A DNA stretch of 44,289 nt from Hyphomicrobiales bacterium (GCA_025362655.1 JANYFM010000153.1:1-44289); one strand, 5' to 3'. Shown: positions 8,902-17,095, counted from the stretch's first letter. A program made the numbers and translations. Notes: generated by a model from the letters alone, not told the origin.

Positions 8902-8986
8902 ATCCCCGCGCTGCCTGTTTCCTTGAGGCCCAATCGGGTCCAAGATGGCGGGCCGCGCGCCTTCAGCGCGGAATTTGGAGGAAGCC

Positions 8987-9511
8987 ATGAAATTTCCCGT
9001 AAAACCGCTTGGGCTGGCCGCTGGCCTTCTGCTGGCCGCGACCGCCGCTCTGGCGCAGGCGCCCGCCGCAAATCCGCTTGACGCTGTGCCCGACAAAATG
9101 CCCTTCGATATCCCCTACGGACCTCCGATCAGCGCGGAAAAAGCGCTGGTGCTGATCGTCGCAGCCAATGCCGAATCCAAGCAGCGCGGCTGGAAAATGA
9201 ATCTGGCGGTCGTTGATGCCGGCGGCAACCTCGTTGCCTTCCTGCGCGAGACCGGCTCGCAGGTCGCCTCCATCGCTATCTCCCAGCACAAGGCCCGCGC
9301 CGCCGTGCAGTTCCGCCGCGAGACGAAACTCTTCGAGGCCGGCATTCAGAACGGGCTCAATTACATGATCACGCTCGATGGCGTCATCGGCTCGCGCGGC
9401 GGCATTCCCATTGTCGATAACGGCCAGATCGTCGGCGCGATCGGCGTCTCCGGCGGCACGGGCTCGCAGGACGAAGTGATCGCCAAAGCGGGCGCCGCGG
9501 CTTACCGCTGA
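8987..9511 (+). CDS. Exported HbpS/GlcG-family (DUF336) protein
   Basis: A 174-residue protein with a clear signal peptide (lysines, then LGLAAGLLLAATAALAQA), so it acts outside the cytoplasm. The body is a DUF336/HbpS-GlcG domain: NAESKQRGWKMNLAVVDAGG, a central GGIPIVDNGQIVGAIGVSGG and the closing family pattern. Streptomyces HbpS binds heme, but many members lie in catabolic operons and their role is unclear. I chose ATG 8987 because GGAGGAAGCC stands right before it and the signal peptide starts there. The track's upstream start adds 14 residues without support. It is probably co-transcribed with the FAH gene. A second, cytoplasmic family member lies at 12182. Confidence 0.84.
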   Translation: MKFPVKPLGLAAGLLLAATAALAQAPAANPLDAVPDKMPFDIPYGPPISAEKALVLIVAANAESKQRGWKMNLAVVDAGGNLVAFLRETGSQVASIAISQHKARAAVQFRRETKLFEAGIQNGLNYMITLDGVIGSRGGIPIVDNGQIVGAIGVSGGTGSQDEVIAKAGAAAYR

Positions 9512-9547
9512 GAGCCCGCGCCAAGCGGCGCCGGAGCCTTGCGGGCG

Positions 9548-10771
9548 TCACCGCAAATCCGGCGCCGATCCAAACAGCCTGCGGTGTTCCGCCAGAGCAT
9601 ATCGGTCGGTCATGCCCGCGATGTAGTCGCACACGAGGCGGGCTTGCCGCGCCTCCCCTTCCCCCGAGGCGGCAATCGCAGCGGCCGCCTGTCCCCATTC
9701 GCCTGGCATTTCCAACGGATGGGTCAGAAAACGTGTCCCAAGCCGGCGCAGCGCCCCCGCCGCTTCCACGCGGATTTTCATCACGCGGGGATGCCGGTAC
9801 ATATTGGCGAAAAGCCAAGTCTTTATTGCTTTGTCAGCTTTTGATATCGCGGGGGAAAATGCGATCATCGCCCGGGGCTGCGCGCGCACCTCAGCGGCGC
9901 TTTGGGGCGCGGCCTCCGCAAGGCGGCGCCCGCTTTCAGCGATCACGTCCTCGACGAAACGGGTAATCAGCCTGCGGATGATTTCATTGATGAACCGCGC
10001 CGGCTCAAGGCCGGAATGGAGCGCCCTTATTTCCCGCACGATACCGTCCAAATAGTCGACTTCGCCGAGGTCCGCGATGCCGAAAAGGCCGGCGCGCAGC
10101 CCGTCGTCGATATCATGCGCGTTGTAAGCGATGTCATCGGCCAAAGCCGCCGCCTGCGCCTCAGCGCCGGCAAAGCTGGACAGGCCCAGCGGAAAACGCG
10201 CGTCGAATTCGAGGATCGCTCCTGGCACGCCATGGACGGCGAATTTGGGCAGCGGACGGCCCGACGCATCGAGAAGCGGGCCATTGTGTTTGACGAGGCC
10301 CTCCAGCGTCTCCCAAACGAGGTTGAGGCCGTCAAAGCCGGCGTAGCGGCGCTCCAGCCTTGTGACGATGCGCAGCGCCTGGGCGTTATGATCAAAGCCG
10401 CCCCAGGGCGCCATCAGTTCCTCCAGCACATCCTCGCCGGTGTGGCCGAAAGGCGTGTGGCCAAGGTCGTGCGCCAGCGCGAGGGTTTCGGCGAGGTCCT
10501 CATCCAGCCCGAGGGAGCGCGACAGGGAGCGGGCGATCTGCCCAACCTCAATCGTGTGGGTCAGCCGCGTGCGGTAGTGATCGCCTTCGTGCGGCACAAA
10601 GACTTGGGTTTTATGGGCGAGGCGCCGGAACGCCGCTGAATGGATGATGCGGTCGCGGTCGCGCTGGAACTGCGTGCGTGTCGGCGACGCGGGCTCTGGA
10701 ACCAGACGGCCCCGGCTCGCGGCAGGATCCGCGGCATAAACAGAGCGGTCGAGATAGGCGCCGGGCCGCAT
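9548..10771 (-). CDS. dgt: dGTPase-like dNTP triphosphohydrolase
   Basis: A 407-residue HD-domain enzyme that splits dNTPs into deoxynucleoside and tripolyphosphate, trimming the nucleotide pool. The metal-binding HD residues are visible: [20 protein letters not shown] and [16 protein letters not shown] downstream histidine and acid cluster lies around [13 protein letters not shown]. The length fits the type-2 dGTPase-like subfamily common in alphaproteobacteria. Start at ATG 10771 behind GGAGGCAGCC; the track's start is nine codons earlier. It is divergent from erpA, a pairing often seen in Hyphomicrobiales. A minus-strand TATAAG at 10819-10824 could be its -10 box. Confidence 0.93.
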   Translation of the reverse strand: MRPGAYLDRSVYAADPAASRGRLVPEPASPTRTQFQRDRDRIIHSAAFRRLAHKTQVFVPHEGDHYRTRLTHTIEVGQIARSLSRSLGLDEDLAETLALAHDLGHTPFGHTGEDVLEELMAPWGGFDHNAQALRIVTRLERRYAGFDGLNLVWETLEGLVKHNGPLLDASGRPLPKFAVHGVPGAILEFDARFPLGLSSFAGAEAQAAALADDIAYNAHDIDDGLRAGLFGIADLGEVDYLDGIVREIRALHSGLEPARFINEIIRRLITRFVEDVIAESGRRLAEAAPQSAAEVRAQPRAMIAFSPAISKADKAIKTWLFANMYRHPRVMKIRVEAAGALRRLGTRFLTHPLEMPGEWGQAAAAIAASGEGEARQARLVCDYIAGMTDRYALAEHRRLFGSAPDLR

Positions 10772-10797
10772 GGCTGCCTCCGAATGGCGGCTCCGCA

Positions 10798-10826
10798 TTG
10801 AACCGGCACGCCCCTGCGCTTATATG
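10798..10826 (+). promoter_or_regulatory. Candidate sigma70 promoter for erpA
   Basis: TTGAAC, a 17-nt spacer and TATATG end about 40 nt before the erpA ATG. The -10 area overlaps a minus-strand TATAAG that may serve dgt, so the two promoters would be back to back. Judged by pattern only. Confidence 0.4.
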
Positions 10827-10865
10827 GGGCTTGGAGTCGGGGCAAGCGCTCCGCGAGAGGGTGAA

Positions 10866-11207
10866 ATGACCGAAGCCGCCTTAGCGCCCGTCAGCGTCAC
10901 CGAACGCGCCGCCCGCCGGATCGTGAAAGTGCTCGCCGGGGAGCCCGGCGGCTCGATGCTGCGCGTCGCCGTCAACGGCGGCGGATGCTCGGGGTTTCAA
11001 TATGCTTTTGATATTTCGCGCGAGCGGGCGGCGGATGATTTGGTCATTGAGCGCGACGGCGCGGTTGTGCTGGTCGATCCCGTCTCGCTGGATTTTCTGC
11101 GCGGTTCCAAAATCGATTTCATCGACGACCTCATGGGGCAATCGTTCAAAATACTGAACCCGAACGCGACGGCCTCATGCGGCTGCGGGACAAGTTTTTC
11201 AGTTTAA
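10866..11207 (+). CDS. erpA: A-type iron-sulfur cluster insertion protein (ErpA/IscA)
   Basis: A 113-residue A-type carrier that delivers Fe-S clusters to apoproteins. The three conserved cysteines are present: Cys41 in GGGCSGFQY and Cys105/Cys107 in SCGCGTSF. The domain fills the whole protein. I chose ATG 10866 behind GAGAGGG. The track's upstream ATG at 10770 would add 32 unconserved residues and overlap the start of dgt. It is divergent from dgt and followed, after an AT-rich gap, by a toxin-antitoxin pair. ErpA rather than IscA or SufA is inferred from the dgt neighbourhood. Confidence 0.92.
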   Translation: MTEAALAPVSVTERAARRIVKVLAGEPGGSMLRVAVNGGGCSGFQYAFDISRERAADDLVIERDGAVVLVDPVSLDFLRGSKIDFIDDLMGQSFKILNPNATASCGCGTSFSV

Positions 11208-11215
11208 AGGCTAGT

Positions 11216-11256
11216 TTGACATTTTTAGATAAATGGCATTAATATAATAATGACAT
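11216..11256 (+). promoter_or_regulatory. Promoter and likely operator of the toxin-antitoxin pair
   Basis: A perfect TTGACA (11216-11221) is followed after 18 nt by TAATAT, in a strikingly AT-rich stretch within GC-rich DNA. Two short palindromes, ATGGCAT (11233-11239) and ATGACAT (11250-11256), flank the -10 box with centres 17 bp apart. Paired sites over the promoter are typical of autoregulated antitoxins, so these are candidate antitoxin sites. Confidence 0.6.
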
Positions 11257-11283
11257 AAAATAATTTTGGCGAAGGAACAGGCG

Positions 11284-11646
11284 ATGACCCGCCAGCGCAA
11301 GGGTTTCTCCGAAAACCGGCAATCGGAATTCGCCGCGAAACCCGCGCCGATGCGCGCTTTTGTGGAGATCGGCAAGGCCGGGCGCATCGTCGTTCCCGCC
11401 GCCATGCGTGCCGCGATGGGCGTGGCGGAAGGCGACAAATTGTCGGTGGTGTATGAGGATGGCGAGCTGCGGCTCGAAAGCCAGCGGCGTGTAATCGCAA
11501 GGGTGCAGCGCTCCCTGGCGCACCTTGCGGTCCCCGGCGTCAGCATCGTCGATGAACTCATCGCGGACCGCCGCCGCGAGGCTGCGGCCGGGGAGAGCGA
11601 GACTGTTGCTGATCACCCAGCCGATTCAAAACCGCGCTCCGCATGA
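11284..11646 (+). CDS. vapB: AbrB/MazE-family antitoxin (VapB-like)
   Basis: A 120-residue antitoxin. After a basic leader of about 20 residues comes an AbrB/MazE swapped-hairpin DNA-binding domain: FVEIGKAGRIVVPAAMR, then GVAEGDKLSVVYEDGEL. The C-terminal half would wrap around and inhibit the toxin. The product should also repress its own promoter through the palindromes upstream. I chose ATG 11284; the track start at TTG 11266 is six codons earlier and less likely. Its last four bases overlap the toxin start (ATGA), so the two are translationally coupled. The symbol reflects the PIN-toxin partner. Confidence 0.83.
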   Translation: MTRQRKGFSENRQSEFAAKPAPMRAFVEIGKAGRIVVPAAMRAAMGVAEGDKLSVVYEDGELRLESQRRVIARVQRSLAHLAVPGVSIVDELIADRRREAAAGESETVADHPADSKPRSA

Positions 11647-12026
11647 CCGCGGCTGTCCTTGATGCCTCCGCCGTGCTGGCTATGCTCTTCCAAGAGCCAG
11701 GCGCGGATCGTGTCGAAGCGGCAATGCGCGACGCGTTTTTATCGACGGTCAATTTCTGCGAAGTCGTCACGAAGCTGATCGACAAAGGCAGAACCCCGGA
11801 TCAGGCGGCGCTCGAGACCGCCTGTCTAGGGTTGACCATTGTGCCCTTCGAAGAAGCGCAGGCTTCAGCAGCAGCGGGGCTGCGCGCGGTTTCGAAGCCG
11901 CTTGGTCTCTCGTTAGGCGACAGGGCTTGCCTTGCTTTGGCCCTGAGCAAAGGCCTGCCCGCCTTCACGGCTGACCGGACGTGGACGGGGCTTGTTCTGG
12001 CTATCCCAATCATCGCGATAAGATAG
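11643..12026 (+). CDS. vapC: PIN-domain toxin ribonuclease (VapC-like)
   Basis: A 127-residue PIN-domain protein expected to cut RNA when released from its antitoxin. The four acidic metal-binding residues are all present: Asp7 (VLDASA), Glu40 (NFCEVV), Asp93 (SLGDRACL) and Asp111 (FTADRTW). The toxin therefore looks intact. It overlaps the antitoxin gene by four bases. The pair occupies the position after erpA and looks like an acquired module. It is followed by a 155-nt convergent gap with no clear T-run terminator. Confidence 0.87.
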   Translation: MTAAVLDASAVLAMLFQEPGADRVEAAMRDAFLSTVNFCEVVTKLIDKGRTPDQAALETACLGLTIVPFEEAQASAAAGLRAVSKPLGLSLGDRACLALALSKGLPAFTADRTWTGLVLAIPIIAIR

Positions 12027-12181
12027 ACGCAGCCCCGGACCGAACCGGGAGCGCTGGGAATGCGCCGCCGTCCGGCCTTGGATTTTTCTCCGGGGATCAG
12101 AGCTTGGGCGTTGCAGTAGACGCTTACGGCATTCTCCCGTCAGGGGCCAAATCCGCGCAAAAAATAACCCCTTGCCCGGCC

Positions 12182-12637
12182 TCAGCTTTTCGCCGCGGGG
12201 CCCGGCGCCTGTCCGGGATCGGCCTTTAGCCCGGCCTGTTCGATTCCAAACACAGCGCAAGCCTCGTCATTGTCGGGGTAATCGCCGCTGATACCCACAG
12301 CGCCAACGATCCGACCGGCATCGAGGATCAGCACTCCGCCGGGAACGGGGATCACCCGTCCCCGCGAAGCGCTGGCAAGGGCGGTGAAAAAGCCTGGCGA
12401 GACCTCCGCGCGATGCGCCAACGCGCGCCCGCCCAGACCCATGCCGAGCGCGCCCCAGGCTTTCCCCTGAGCAATTTCGGGCCGCAAAATGCCGGAATGA
12501 TCCTGCCGCTTGAAGGCAACGAGGTGGCCGCCCCCGTCAAGCACCGCGACAGTGAGCGGCTTGAGTTTCAGCTCCGCCGCGCGGGCCAGCGCGCCATCCA
12601 CAATGACGGCGGCCTGTTCGAGGGTGAGAAAGCTCAT
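12182..12637 (-). CDS. Cytoplasmic HbpS/GlcG-family (DUF336) protein
   Basis: A 151-residue DUF336/HbpS-GlcG protein without a signal peptide, so it is probably cytoplasmic, unlike its exported relative at 8987. The family pattern is clear: LTLEQAAVIVDGAL, LTVAVLDGGGHLVAFKRQD, then VPGGVLILDAGRIVGAVGISG. I start at ATG 12637, one base after the cupin stop, so translation is likely coupled. The track's 19 extra residues overlap the cupin gene. It is the last gene of the MFS / cupin / HbpS operon. Proteins of this family recur in operons for organic acid or aromatic breakdown, but their biochemical job is mostly unproven. Confidence 0.82.
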   Translation of the reverse strand: MSFLTLEQAAVIVDGALARAAELKLKPLTVAVLDGGGHLVAFKRQDHSGILRPEIAQGKAWGALGMGLGGRALAHRAEVSPGFFTALASASRGRVIPVPGGVLILDAGRIVGAVGISGDYPDNDEACAVFGIEQAGLKADPGQAPGPAAKS

Positions 12638-12638
12638 G

Positions 12639-13559
12639 CTATTCCGCAGCCTCCCTTGCGGGCGCTTCCTCGGGAAGCGTTTCCTCAAAGTCATATTCCT
12701 GCGATTCCATCGCCGGCAGCGTCACCGGCGGCAAGCCGATCAGGAACAGCCGCATCCCCTCCTTTGACGAAAGATACAGCGTTTCCCCGGGGTCGCATTG
12801 CAGGGCGGTCAGGCGATAAAGCGCCTCGCTGCCAGCCGTCCCCTCCCCGTCCAAAACCACCAGCAGCCGACGGGCCAGAGCGTCCCGGGATGTCCATTCC
12901 GCGCCCGGCGCGATGCGGATCATCTCCATCCACACGCCGCGTTCTGAAAACGCGCCTAAATACTGGTGTTCGACGCCCGGCGCGTCCGCAATTGCGAGCC
13001 AGTTGAAAAAGCGGGGATCGGCGATGACAGGCGCTTTATAGCGGGACCGCGGATATTTCAGCTTGACGCCGAACACGCGCTCCCAAACGGGATTGAGGCC
13101 CCATTCGACGCGGCCGTCCGCCCAATGAAAATTCGGGCCGACGAATTTGCCGAATTCCTGCAATTCGCTCCACGCCTTGCGGCGCTGCTCGATGCTCATG
13201 AAACCATAGCCGGAGGCGCCGCCGAATTGGAGAACAAGCTGGAGGCGCTCGCCCGGCGCCGTCTTGCCCAGCGGGTCGCTCTGCGGCCCGTAGGGCAGCC
13301 CTTCCGGGAAATAACCGACCTCGCCCTCGCGCAGAATGATACCTCTGCCGATGTTCATATCGCCGCATATCGGCAGGCGTATCTGATCGAAATTGTGCCG
13401 GTGGCGCGGCATCTCGAAATCCGCGTCCTGACGGCCGAGAATATACATAAAATTGTCAGGCGATTCCGGATCGCCCTTCAGCAGATGCTGAAAGGCGATG
13501 TTGCCGGTCGGATGATCCTTCTTCCAGTTGTCATCGCGCGCGTGAACAATTTTCATCAT
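12639..13559 (-). CDS. Two-domain cupin protein of unknown substrate
   Basis: A 306-residue protein with two apparent cupin folds. The first holds a metal-type motif PRHRHNFDQIRLPICGDM, with GEVGYFPEGLPYGPQ as its second half. The second, near residues 210-280, contains RRLLVVLDGEGTAG and CDPGETLYLSSKEG and lacks obvious His ligands. Bicupins include gentisate-type dioxygenases, isomerases and decarboxylases, but I cannot assign one. I start at ATG 13559, which overlaps the MFS stop as ATGA. The next in-frame ATG at 13556 has better spacing to GGGAGG and could be the true start. The track's further 94 residues are a shadow of the MFS gene. Confidence 0.78.
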   Translation of the reverse strand: MMKIVHARDDNWKKDHPTGNIAFQHLLKGDPESPDNFMYILGRQDADFEMPRHRHNFDQIRLPICGDMNIGRGIILREGEVGYFPEGLPYGPQSDPLGKTAPGERLQLVLQFGGASGYGFMSIEQRRKAWSELQEFGKFVGPNFHWADGRVEWGLNPVWERVFGVKLKYPRSRYKAPVIADPRFFNWLAIADAPGVEHQYLGAFSERGVWMEMIRIAPGAEWTSRDALARRLLVVLDGEGTAGSEALYRLTALQCDPGETLYLSSKEGMRLFLIGLPPVTLPAMESQEYDFEETLPEEAPAREAAE

Positions 13560-14923
13560 GCCCTCCCTTGGGCAGGCATCGGCCCGGCGGGCGCGGTTTG
13601 CGCATTGGGGCGGCGGGTGGCGGGAACCAGCCAGCCCAGCGCAAAGACGAACAGGCCCGCGCCCAGCGAGATCAATCCGGTGACCGCGAACAGCGAGGAT
13701 GCCACAACCCCCGCTCCGATCAGCAGGCCGCCGAAGACCGGGCCGACGATGGCTCCGATGCGGCCGATGCCGATGGACCAGCCGATCCCGGTGGCGCGCA
13801 TCGATGTCTCGTAAAAACCGGAGCATAGAGCGACTGTGCACATCTGCGCGCCGATGCTGAGAAAGCCGGCCATGAACGTCGCCGCCAACAGCGCGGGAAT
13901 CGTCAGCCCGCCCGATCCCATGGCGGCGATGGCCAGCCCGCCGAGCGCGAACGAAGGCCCGATGATGCGCGCCGGCCCAAAGCGGTCGGCGAGGCGGCCG
14001 ATAAGAATGCAGCCGACAATCGCCCCCAGGTTCAGCGCGGCGACACCGAGGATGGCGCTCTCAATGGGCATGCCCGCGGCCCTCGCCACAACGGGGATCC
14101 AGTTGATGAGGAAATAACTGAGCAGCAGGCTGCAAAACAGCGTCGCCCAAAGCAGCAGAGTGCCGGCCGCCCTGCCCCCGGTGAACAGCGCGGTGATCGG
14201 CGAGCCCTCCTCTGCCTTGGGCGGCTCGGCTATTCCGTCCCATTCCAGCGCGCGCCCCATGCGCGAGAGCAGCCGGCCGATTTCCGCGCGATCCCCGCGT
14301 CGCGAGAGAAAACGAATGGATTCGGGGATGACGATCCAGAACAAAGGCAGCATAACGAGGGGGATAATTCCGCCGGCGATGAATACGCTGGCCCAGCCCA
14401 GCGCGGGCACCATTTTCGCCGAGGCGATGCCGCCGACAACGGCGCCGAGCGGAAACCCGCAAAACATCATAGCGACAATTGTGGCGCGCGCCCGGCGCGG
14501 CGCGTATTCCGAGGTGATTGCGACGATGCCGGGCAAAGCGCCGCCAAGGCCGAGGCCGGTCAAAAAGCGCGCGCCGATCAATTGCGGGATGGAGGCGGCC
14601 CATGGCGTCGCCAGCGACACCGCCGCGAATAAAATGATGGCGAGCATCAGCGTCGGTTTGCGCCCGAAGCGGTCCCCGAGCACGCCGAAAATCATCGCGC
14701 CGATAAGCCCGCCCAGCAGACCCGCGCCAAACACCGGCCCGAATGCGGAGGCATCGACGCTCCAGGACCTGATGATCTCCGGCGCCACGAACGCGATGGC
14801 CTGGGTGTCGAATCCGTCGATCATCGCGACCAGCGCGCAGAGCAGAATGACAGTGATCTGAAAACGGCTGAGGCTGTTGCCGTCGATGATCGATTCCAAA
14901 TCCAGCTTGCCGGATGGCTCCAT
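13556..14923 (-). CDS. MFS permease, aromatic-acid:H+ symporter-like
   Basis: A 455-residue inner-membrane transporter with about 12 membrane segments. The family signature MIDGFDTQAIAFVAPEI lies in the first helix, and the loop motif GVLGDRFGRKPTLM follows helix 2. A related loop in the second half reads GRLADRFGPAR. The DGFD/DGYD first helix is typical of the AAHS family (PcaK, BenK-like), which imports benzoate-type acids with protons. It is the first gene of an operon with the cupin and HbpS genes, so it probably imports their substrate. Start at ATG 14923 behind GGGGAGGGGAAG. Confidence 0.85.
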   Translation of the reverse strand: MEPSGKLDLESIIDGNSLSRFQITVILLCALVAMIDGFDTQAIAFVAPEIIRSWSVDASAFGPVFGAGLLGGLIGAMIFGVLGDRFGRKPTLMLAIILFAAVSLATPWAASIPQLIGARFLTGLGLGGALPGIVAITSEYAPRRARATIVAMMFCGFPLGAVVGGIASAKMVPALGWASVFIAGGIIPLVMLPLFWIVIPESIRFLSRRGDRAEIGRLLSRMGRALEWDGIAEPPKAEEGSPITALFTGGRAAGTLLLWATLFCSLLLSYFLINWIPVVARAAGMPIESAILGVAALNLGAIVGCILIGRLADRFGPARIIGPSFALGGLAIAAMGSGGLTIPALLAATFMAGFLSIGAQMCTVALCSGFYETSMRATGIGWSIGIGRIGAIVGPVFGGLLIGAGVVASSLFAVTGLISLGAGLFVFALGWLVPATRRPNAQTAPAGPMPAQGRA

Positions 14924-15011
14924 GACAGGCTTCCCCTCCCCCGCGTCCGGCCCGCTTTGCCGAGCCGGGCCGGTTTGCGCCCTATGATGACCGCGCAGCG
15001 CCTAAAGTCCA

Positions 15012-15040
15012 GTTCGCGCGGGCGGCGGCCTTGCGCGAAC
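15012..15040. repeat. Inverted repeat between divergent MFS operon and Bug gene
   Basis: Perfect 8-bp arms GTTCGCGC and GCGCGAAC are separated by 13 bp, midway in the 163-bp divergent control region. It could be an operator for both transcripts or a leader hairpin. GC-rich arms of this length also occur by chance. Confidence 0.4.
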
Positions 15041-15086
15041 CCGCCAACCGCGCCAGTCTCCATACCATGGGCATGGGAGGCGGCAT

Positions 15087-16070
15087 ATGCATAAAGGCGC
15101 ATCATGGGCGGCGGCTCTGTTTCTTCTGGCGGCGCCGCTGCACGCCGCCGGCGCGGCCGCGCAGGAGTTTCCCGGCCGCCCGATCCGCGTCATCACCCCC
15201 TTCCCCGCCGGCGGGCCTGTGGATGCGCTGGCGCGTGTGCTGGGCGAGGGCTTTCGCGAGCGCTCCGGCCAAATGTTCATCATCGAGCCGCGCCCCGGCG
15301 CCAACACGAGCATCGCGGCCAATGCTTGCAAATCGGCGGAGGCCGACGGCTACACGATCTGCCTGCTGTCCTCGACGACGATGTCGATAAACCCGCATCT
15401 CTATTCGGATTTGCGCTACACGGCGGCGGAATTCGCGCCCGTGACCAATGTCGCGGTGTCCGAGGGCGTGTTTCTGCTTCGGGCCGATGTGCCCGCCAAT
15501 AATCTGGCGGAACTCGTGGAATGGTCCAAGAAAAATCCCGACAAAATGAACTACGGCTCGTTTGGAATCGGCAGCGAGCCGCATTTGATGTTTGAATGGC
15601 TGAAGAACAAGACGGGGCTGCGCATGACCCATGTGCCCTTTCAGGGCTTTGCGCCGGCGCTGCTGGCTTTTGACGGCGCGGAAATCCAGGCGATGGCGCC
15701 GGTGGCCATCGCTCCGGTGCTTGACCGCATCGAGACCGGCAAGGCCAAAGCCCTGATGATCGTCGGCGATCACCGCCACCAGACGCTGCCCAAGACTCCG
15801 ACCATTCCGGAACTCGGCATGCCCCCTCTCAATTTCCAGGTTTGGTTCGGCATGTTCGCGCCGGCGGGCGTGCCCAAAGAGCGGGTCGAGAAAATTAGCG
15901 CGGTGCTGCGGGACGTGATCACGCAAAAAACCTTCATCGATAAATATGTCACGGCTGTCGGGATGGTTCCCGCGCCCTCGACGCCCGACGAGTTCAAAGC
16001 TTTCCTCGCGCAAGACGCCGTCATGGGCGGCGAGCTTGTGAAAGTATCGGGCGTCCGGCTTAATCCATAA
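15087..16070 (+). CDS. Bug/TctC-family solute-binding protein 1
   Basis: A 327-residue periplasmic binding protein of the Bug (tripartite tricarboxylate transporter receptor) family. The signal peptide ends near AAGAAAQE. The family opening follows: FPGRPIRVITPFPAGGPVDA, then ANACKSAEADGYTICLL, and a ligand-loop region KMNYGSFGIGSEPHLMF. Bug proteins bind carboxylates, amides or aromatic acids. The matching membrane subunits TctA and TctB are not in this window. Start at ATG 15087, behind GGAGGCGGC. The PfkB kinase gene follows after only 32 nt, so the two probably share a transcript. Confidence 0.88.
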   Translation: MHKGASWAAALFLLAAPLHAAGAAAQEFPGRPIRVITPFPAGGPVDALARVLGEGFRERSGQMFIIEPRPGANTSIAANACKSAEADGYTICLLSSTTMSINPHLYSDLRYTAAEFAPVTNVAVSEGVFLLRADVPANNLAELVEWSKKNPDKMNYGSFGIGSEPHLMFEWLKNKTGLRMTHVPFQGFAPALLAFDGAEIQAMAPVAIAPVLDRIETGKAKALMIVGDHRHQTLPKTPTIPELGMPPLNFQVWFGMFAPAGVPKERVEKISAVLRDVITQKTFIDKYVTAVGMVPAPSTPDEFKAFLAQDAVMGGELVKVSGVRLNP

Positions 16071-16102
16071 AACGGGCGCGCCGGCGGCCCGGCGGAGACC
16101 CC

Positions 16103-17008
16103 ATGCAAGCCCTCTTTATCGGACAGACCTATATCGACATCACCATGCTGGCCGATGCCATGCCGCAGGGCGACGACAAAGCCGTCGCGAACGATTTCGC
16201 GGTCTCGTTCGGCGGCAACGCGGTGACGGCGGCATTCGCGTGCGCCAAACTCGGTTTTGCGCCGGACCTGCTGACATCCCTCGCCGATGACTGGCTCGGC
16301 CGGATGTTTCTCGACATGGCCGCGAAATATCAAATCCCCGTTCATGGCCGCAAGGTCCGGCATTCCTCGCTGTCATTCATTCTGCCGCGCGGCGGCAAAC
16401 GCGCCATTCTGCGGGCGCGGGACGATAACTATCTGCATCCCTTCCCGGTTCTCAACACCGGCGGATGCCGGGCGCTGCATCTCGATGGCCACCAAGGCGA
16501 TGCGGCGATTCACTATGCGCGGCATTTCCGCGCTCAAGGCGTGCTCACCTCGCTCGACGGCGGGGGGCTGCGCGCCAATACTTCGGAGCTGCTCGAACAT
16601 ATCGATGTCGCCATCGTCGCCGAGCGTCTCGGCGAGCAGATGGGCCTTGATGACACGGGCATGCTGGCATTTTTGAAAGCGCGCCGCTGCCGGATCGGAG
16701 GGATCACGCAGGGCGAGCGAGGCCTGCTTTGGTATGATGAGCGCGGCGATGTCACGCGGATGCCGGCGCTGGCGGTGCCGCCGGAAAAAATTATCGATAC
16801 GTCGGGGGCCGGCGACGTTTTCCACGGCGCTTATATCAGCTCGTATCTGGCGCGGCCGGCGGCGCGCTGGTCCGAGCATTTCGAATTCGCGCGGACCGCC
16901 TCGGCTTTCAAAATTCAGCATCTCGGCAATGAGGCGGGACTGCCCGGGCCGGCCGACATAGCGGTTACCCAGGATTTGTGCGCGCCCATGGCAAAATCAC
17001 CCCCCTGA
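16103..17008 (+). CDS. PfkB-family carbohydrate kinase
   Basis: A 301-residue ribokinase-like sugar or nucleoside kinase. The first PfkB signature region is visible as AVSFGGNAVTAAFACAKLG, and the second, with the catalytic Asp and anion hole, as IDTSGAGDVFHGAY near residue 235. Substrates in this family range from ribose to adenosine, and the sequence does not settle which applies here. Start at ATG 16103 behind GGAGACCCC. It lies 32 nt after a Bug binding-protein gene, an unusual pair, since Bug systems normally import carboxylates. Confidence 0.85.
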   Translation: MQALFIGQTYIDITMLADAMPQGDDKAVANDFAVSFGGNAVTAAFACAKLGFAPDLLTSLADDWLGRMFLDMAAKYQIPVHGRKVRHSSLSFILPRGGKRAILRARDDNYLHPFPVLNTGGCRALHLDGHQGDAAIHYARHFRAQGVLTSLDGGGLRANTSELLEHIDVAIVAERLGEQMGLDDTGMLAFLKARRCRIGGITQGERGLLWYDERGDVTRMPALAVPPEKIIDTSGAGDVFHGAYISSYLARPAARWSEHFEFARTASAFKIQHLGNEAGLPGPADIAVTQDLCAPMAKSPP

Positions 17009-17095
17009 ATTTCGATGGCGGATTTGGCTGTTTGCGATAGTCTTGGGCTTGCATAGTCAAACCCGCGGTCCGTCCGCATTTGCTTTGGAGGCTCC

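Noticed and set aside
7888-9096. 402-residue minus-strand ORF opposite the FAH gene
   Set aside because: The plus-strand FAH frame has clear motifs; the antisense frame shows none and crosses the divergent promoter.
12027-12181. Possible gene or terminator in the convergent vapC-HbpS gap
   Set aside because: No open frame with start context and no hairpin followed by a T-run; left unassigned.
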